Positions 62,575 through 64,000 of a stretch of DNA of 64,000 nucleotides are shown piece by piece. The notes below the pieces were generated by a model. The model did no database searches. It was given only the letters and a program-made list of their open reading frames with translations, and was not told the DNA's origin. The DNA is taken from the NCBI RefSeq assembly GCF_009380215.1, contig NZ_WHUG01000013.1, positions 107,941 through 171,940 on the forward strand, written 5' to 3'. Positions within the stretch are counted from its first letter, which is position 1, and every line of letters starts with the position of its first letter. The DNA is from Rugamonas aquatica (GTDB lineage Bacteria; Pseudomonadota; Gammaproteobacteria; Burkholderiales; Burkholderiaceae_D). Position numbers and translations under genes: made by a program.

Positions 62575-63914
62575 TCAGTTCAGGCGCGACAGGGATGCGG
62601 CGAACTTGGCCGCATCCTGGAAGCCGATGACGCGGGCGCCGTCGATTTCCTTGCCCTGCTTGTCGAACAGGATGATGCCAGGCGGGCCGAACAGGCCGAA
62701 GCGTTTCAGCATGGCTTTGTCGTCGGCATCGTTGGCGGTGACGTCCACTTGCAGCAGCACCGTGTTGGCCAGCCGCGTACGCACTTGCGTATCGATGAAG
62801 GTCAGCTTTTCCATTTCCTTGCAGGACACGCACCAGTCGGCGTAGAAGTCCAGCATCGCGGTCTTGCCGCCGGTCTGCGCCAGCGCGGCGTCGAGCTGCT
62901 GCACGGTCTTGATGCGCTGGAAGGCCAGCGGCGCTTCATGCTTGCCGCCCAGGTGGGCCAGCGGCGCCAGCGGGTCGCGGCCGCCGCTGACCACGCCCAC
63001 CAGCTGCGTCAGGCCCAGCACCGCGATGATGACGCCAGCGGCCCTGGCCACCCACTTGCCCCGATTCATCAGCAGATACATGCCGTAGCCGACCAGCAGC
63101 GCGGCCCAGCCCAGCATCTGCACGGCGGCCGGCAGCACCGGCGACACCAGCCACCAGCCCATCGCCAGCATCAGCACGCCGAAGAAGCGCTTGACCGCAT
63201 CCATCCACATGCCGGCCCTGGGCAGCAAGGCGCCGGCCGAGACGCCGACCAGCATCAGCGGCACGCTCATGCCGACCGCCATGGCGAACAGCGCGCTGCC
63301 GCCGATGACCACGTCGCGGCTCTGGCTGATGTAGACCAGCGCGGCGGCCAGCGGCGCGGCCACGCAGGGGCCGACGATCAGCGCCGAGATCGCGCCCATG
63401 ACGAACACGCCGGCCAGCTTGCCGGAAGACTGGCGGTTCGACACCGTGCTCAGTTTGGATTGCAGTGCGGCCGGCACCTGCAGTTCGTAGAAGCCGAACA
63501 TCGACAGCGACAGCGCAGCCATCAGCACGCCGAAGCCGCCCAGCACCCACGGGTTTTGCAGCGCGGCGGCCAGGCCTTCACCGGCCAGGCCGGCGGCCAC
63601 GCCGAGGATGGTGTAGACGATGGCCATGCCGAGCGAGTACGTGGCCGACAACAGCAGGCCGCGTCCACGGCTGCTGCGCTCGCCTTCGCCGACGATGATC
63701 GACGACAAGATGGGCACCATGGGCAGCACGCAGGGCGTGAACGACAGGCCCAGGCCCAGCAGGGCGAACAGCGGCAGGATCACCAGCAGCTTGCCGGACT
63801 TGAGCGCGGCGGCGAGGCGGCCGGCATCGTCGGCCGGGGCGGCTGCGGCGGCAACCGGCGCGGCCAGCGGCGCCAGGATGGTGGTGTTGGGTGCGGGAAT
63901 CGCGCGGACGGTGA
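62575..63914 (-). CDS. dsbD: Thiol:disulfide interchange protein DsbD, 5' part lost at window edge
   Basis: About 446 residues are readable. From upstream: a periplasmic linker (VRAIPAPNTTILAPLAAP, Ala-rich), the eight-helix membrane domain with redox cysteines in SFTPCVLPMVP and IVGPCVAAPLA, and the C-terminal thioredoxin domain with FYADWCVSCKEME. DsbD carries electrons from cytoplasmic thioredoxin to periplasmic partners, including cytochrome c maturation. The N-terminal periplasmic domain should continue beyond 63914, but from 63915 the sequence is an exact inverted copy of an internal part of this gene, so the reading frame carries no DsbD sequence there. A GTG at 63783 is internal, not the start. 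Confidence 0.85.
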
Positions 63915-64000
63915 CGCCATGGCGGTCGGCATGAGCGTGCCGCTGATGCTGGTCGGCGTCTCGGCCGGCGCCTTGCTGCCCAGGGCCGGCATGTGGATGG
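63915..64000 (+). repeat. Exact inverted copy of dsbD 63201-63286
   Basis: All 86 bases to the window edge equal the reverse complement of 63201-63286. On the plus strand they read as the DsbD membrane segment AMAVGMSVPLMLVGVSAG. The copy joins the dsbD 5' region abruptly at CGCCATGG, shared by 8 bases. Confidence 0.95.

Overview
The window is a G+C-rich bacterial chromosome segment, most likely from a betaproteobacterium of the order Burkholderiales, family Oxalobacteraceae (Massilia/Duganella/Janthinobacterium-like). The gene order lolB-ispE-tRNA-Gln-prs-rplY-pth, the block pilMNOPQ-aroK/aroB-dgt beside mrcA-cyaY-lptM-lysA, and system II cytochrome c maturation genes next to a cytochrome c4 and engB all point there. 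This placement rests on remembered synteny, not on a search. The DNA is almost fully coding, and most of it is chromosomal housekeeping.

Layout. 1-6.1 kb: tail of a membrane protein, an acyltransferase-3, an MHS-type MFS transporter, a secreted DUF885 protein and a secreted M20 amidohydrolase bracketed by two near-identical perfect hairpins. 6.2-12.3 kb (minus strand): pth, rplY, prs, tRNA-Gln, ispE, lolB and a TPR lipoprotein. 12.4-16.4 kb (plus): mutM, a dynamin-like GTPase and mutY, two 8-oxoguanine repair enzymes around a membrane-remodelling type GTPase. 16.4-27.1 kb (minus): a 60-bp tandem-repeat gene, a dGTPase, a fused aroK-aroB ORF, an Ig-like lipoprotein, and pilQ, P, O, N, M. 27.4-31.7 kb: mrcA, cyaY (minus), lptM and lysA.

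31.7-34.6 kb is a lower-G+C islet with a TTG-started TonB-dependent receptor and a small membrane-anchored protein with six cysteines in a CX2C / twin CX3C arrangement. It is the best candidate here for something undescribed. 34.6-42.3 kb: msrQ, msrP, ccsB, resB, cytochrome c4, engB and hemB, so methionine-sulfoxide repair and c-type cytochrome assembly are adjacent. 42.3-47.6 kb: a four-gene ABC export operon (ATPase, double-module HlyD adaptor, lipoprotein adaptor, MacB-type permease) bracketed by two copies of another intergenic inverted repeat. 47.6-52.2 kb: an ABC ATPase and a permease fused to an M1 peptidase, with a palindrome in the promoter region. 52.2-55.3 kb: a TonB-like proline-rich membrane protein and an FAD/NAD(P)-binding protein whose ribosome binding site is buried in a hairpin. 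55.3-62.6 kb: a two-component system, an RND efflux adaptor and pump, and a divergent Spy/CpxP-like periplasmic protein.

The window ends in dsbD. Its 5' part is replaced at 63915-64000 by an exact inverted copy of dsbD positions 63201-63286, either an assembly fold-back or a real rearrangement.

Functional assignments come from motifs and family knowledge read by eye; no database search was possible.
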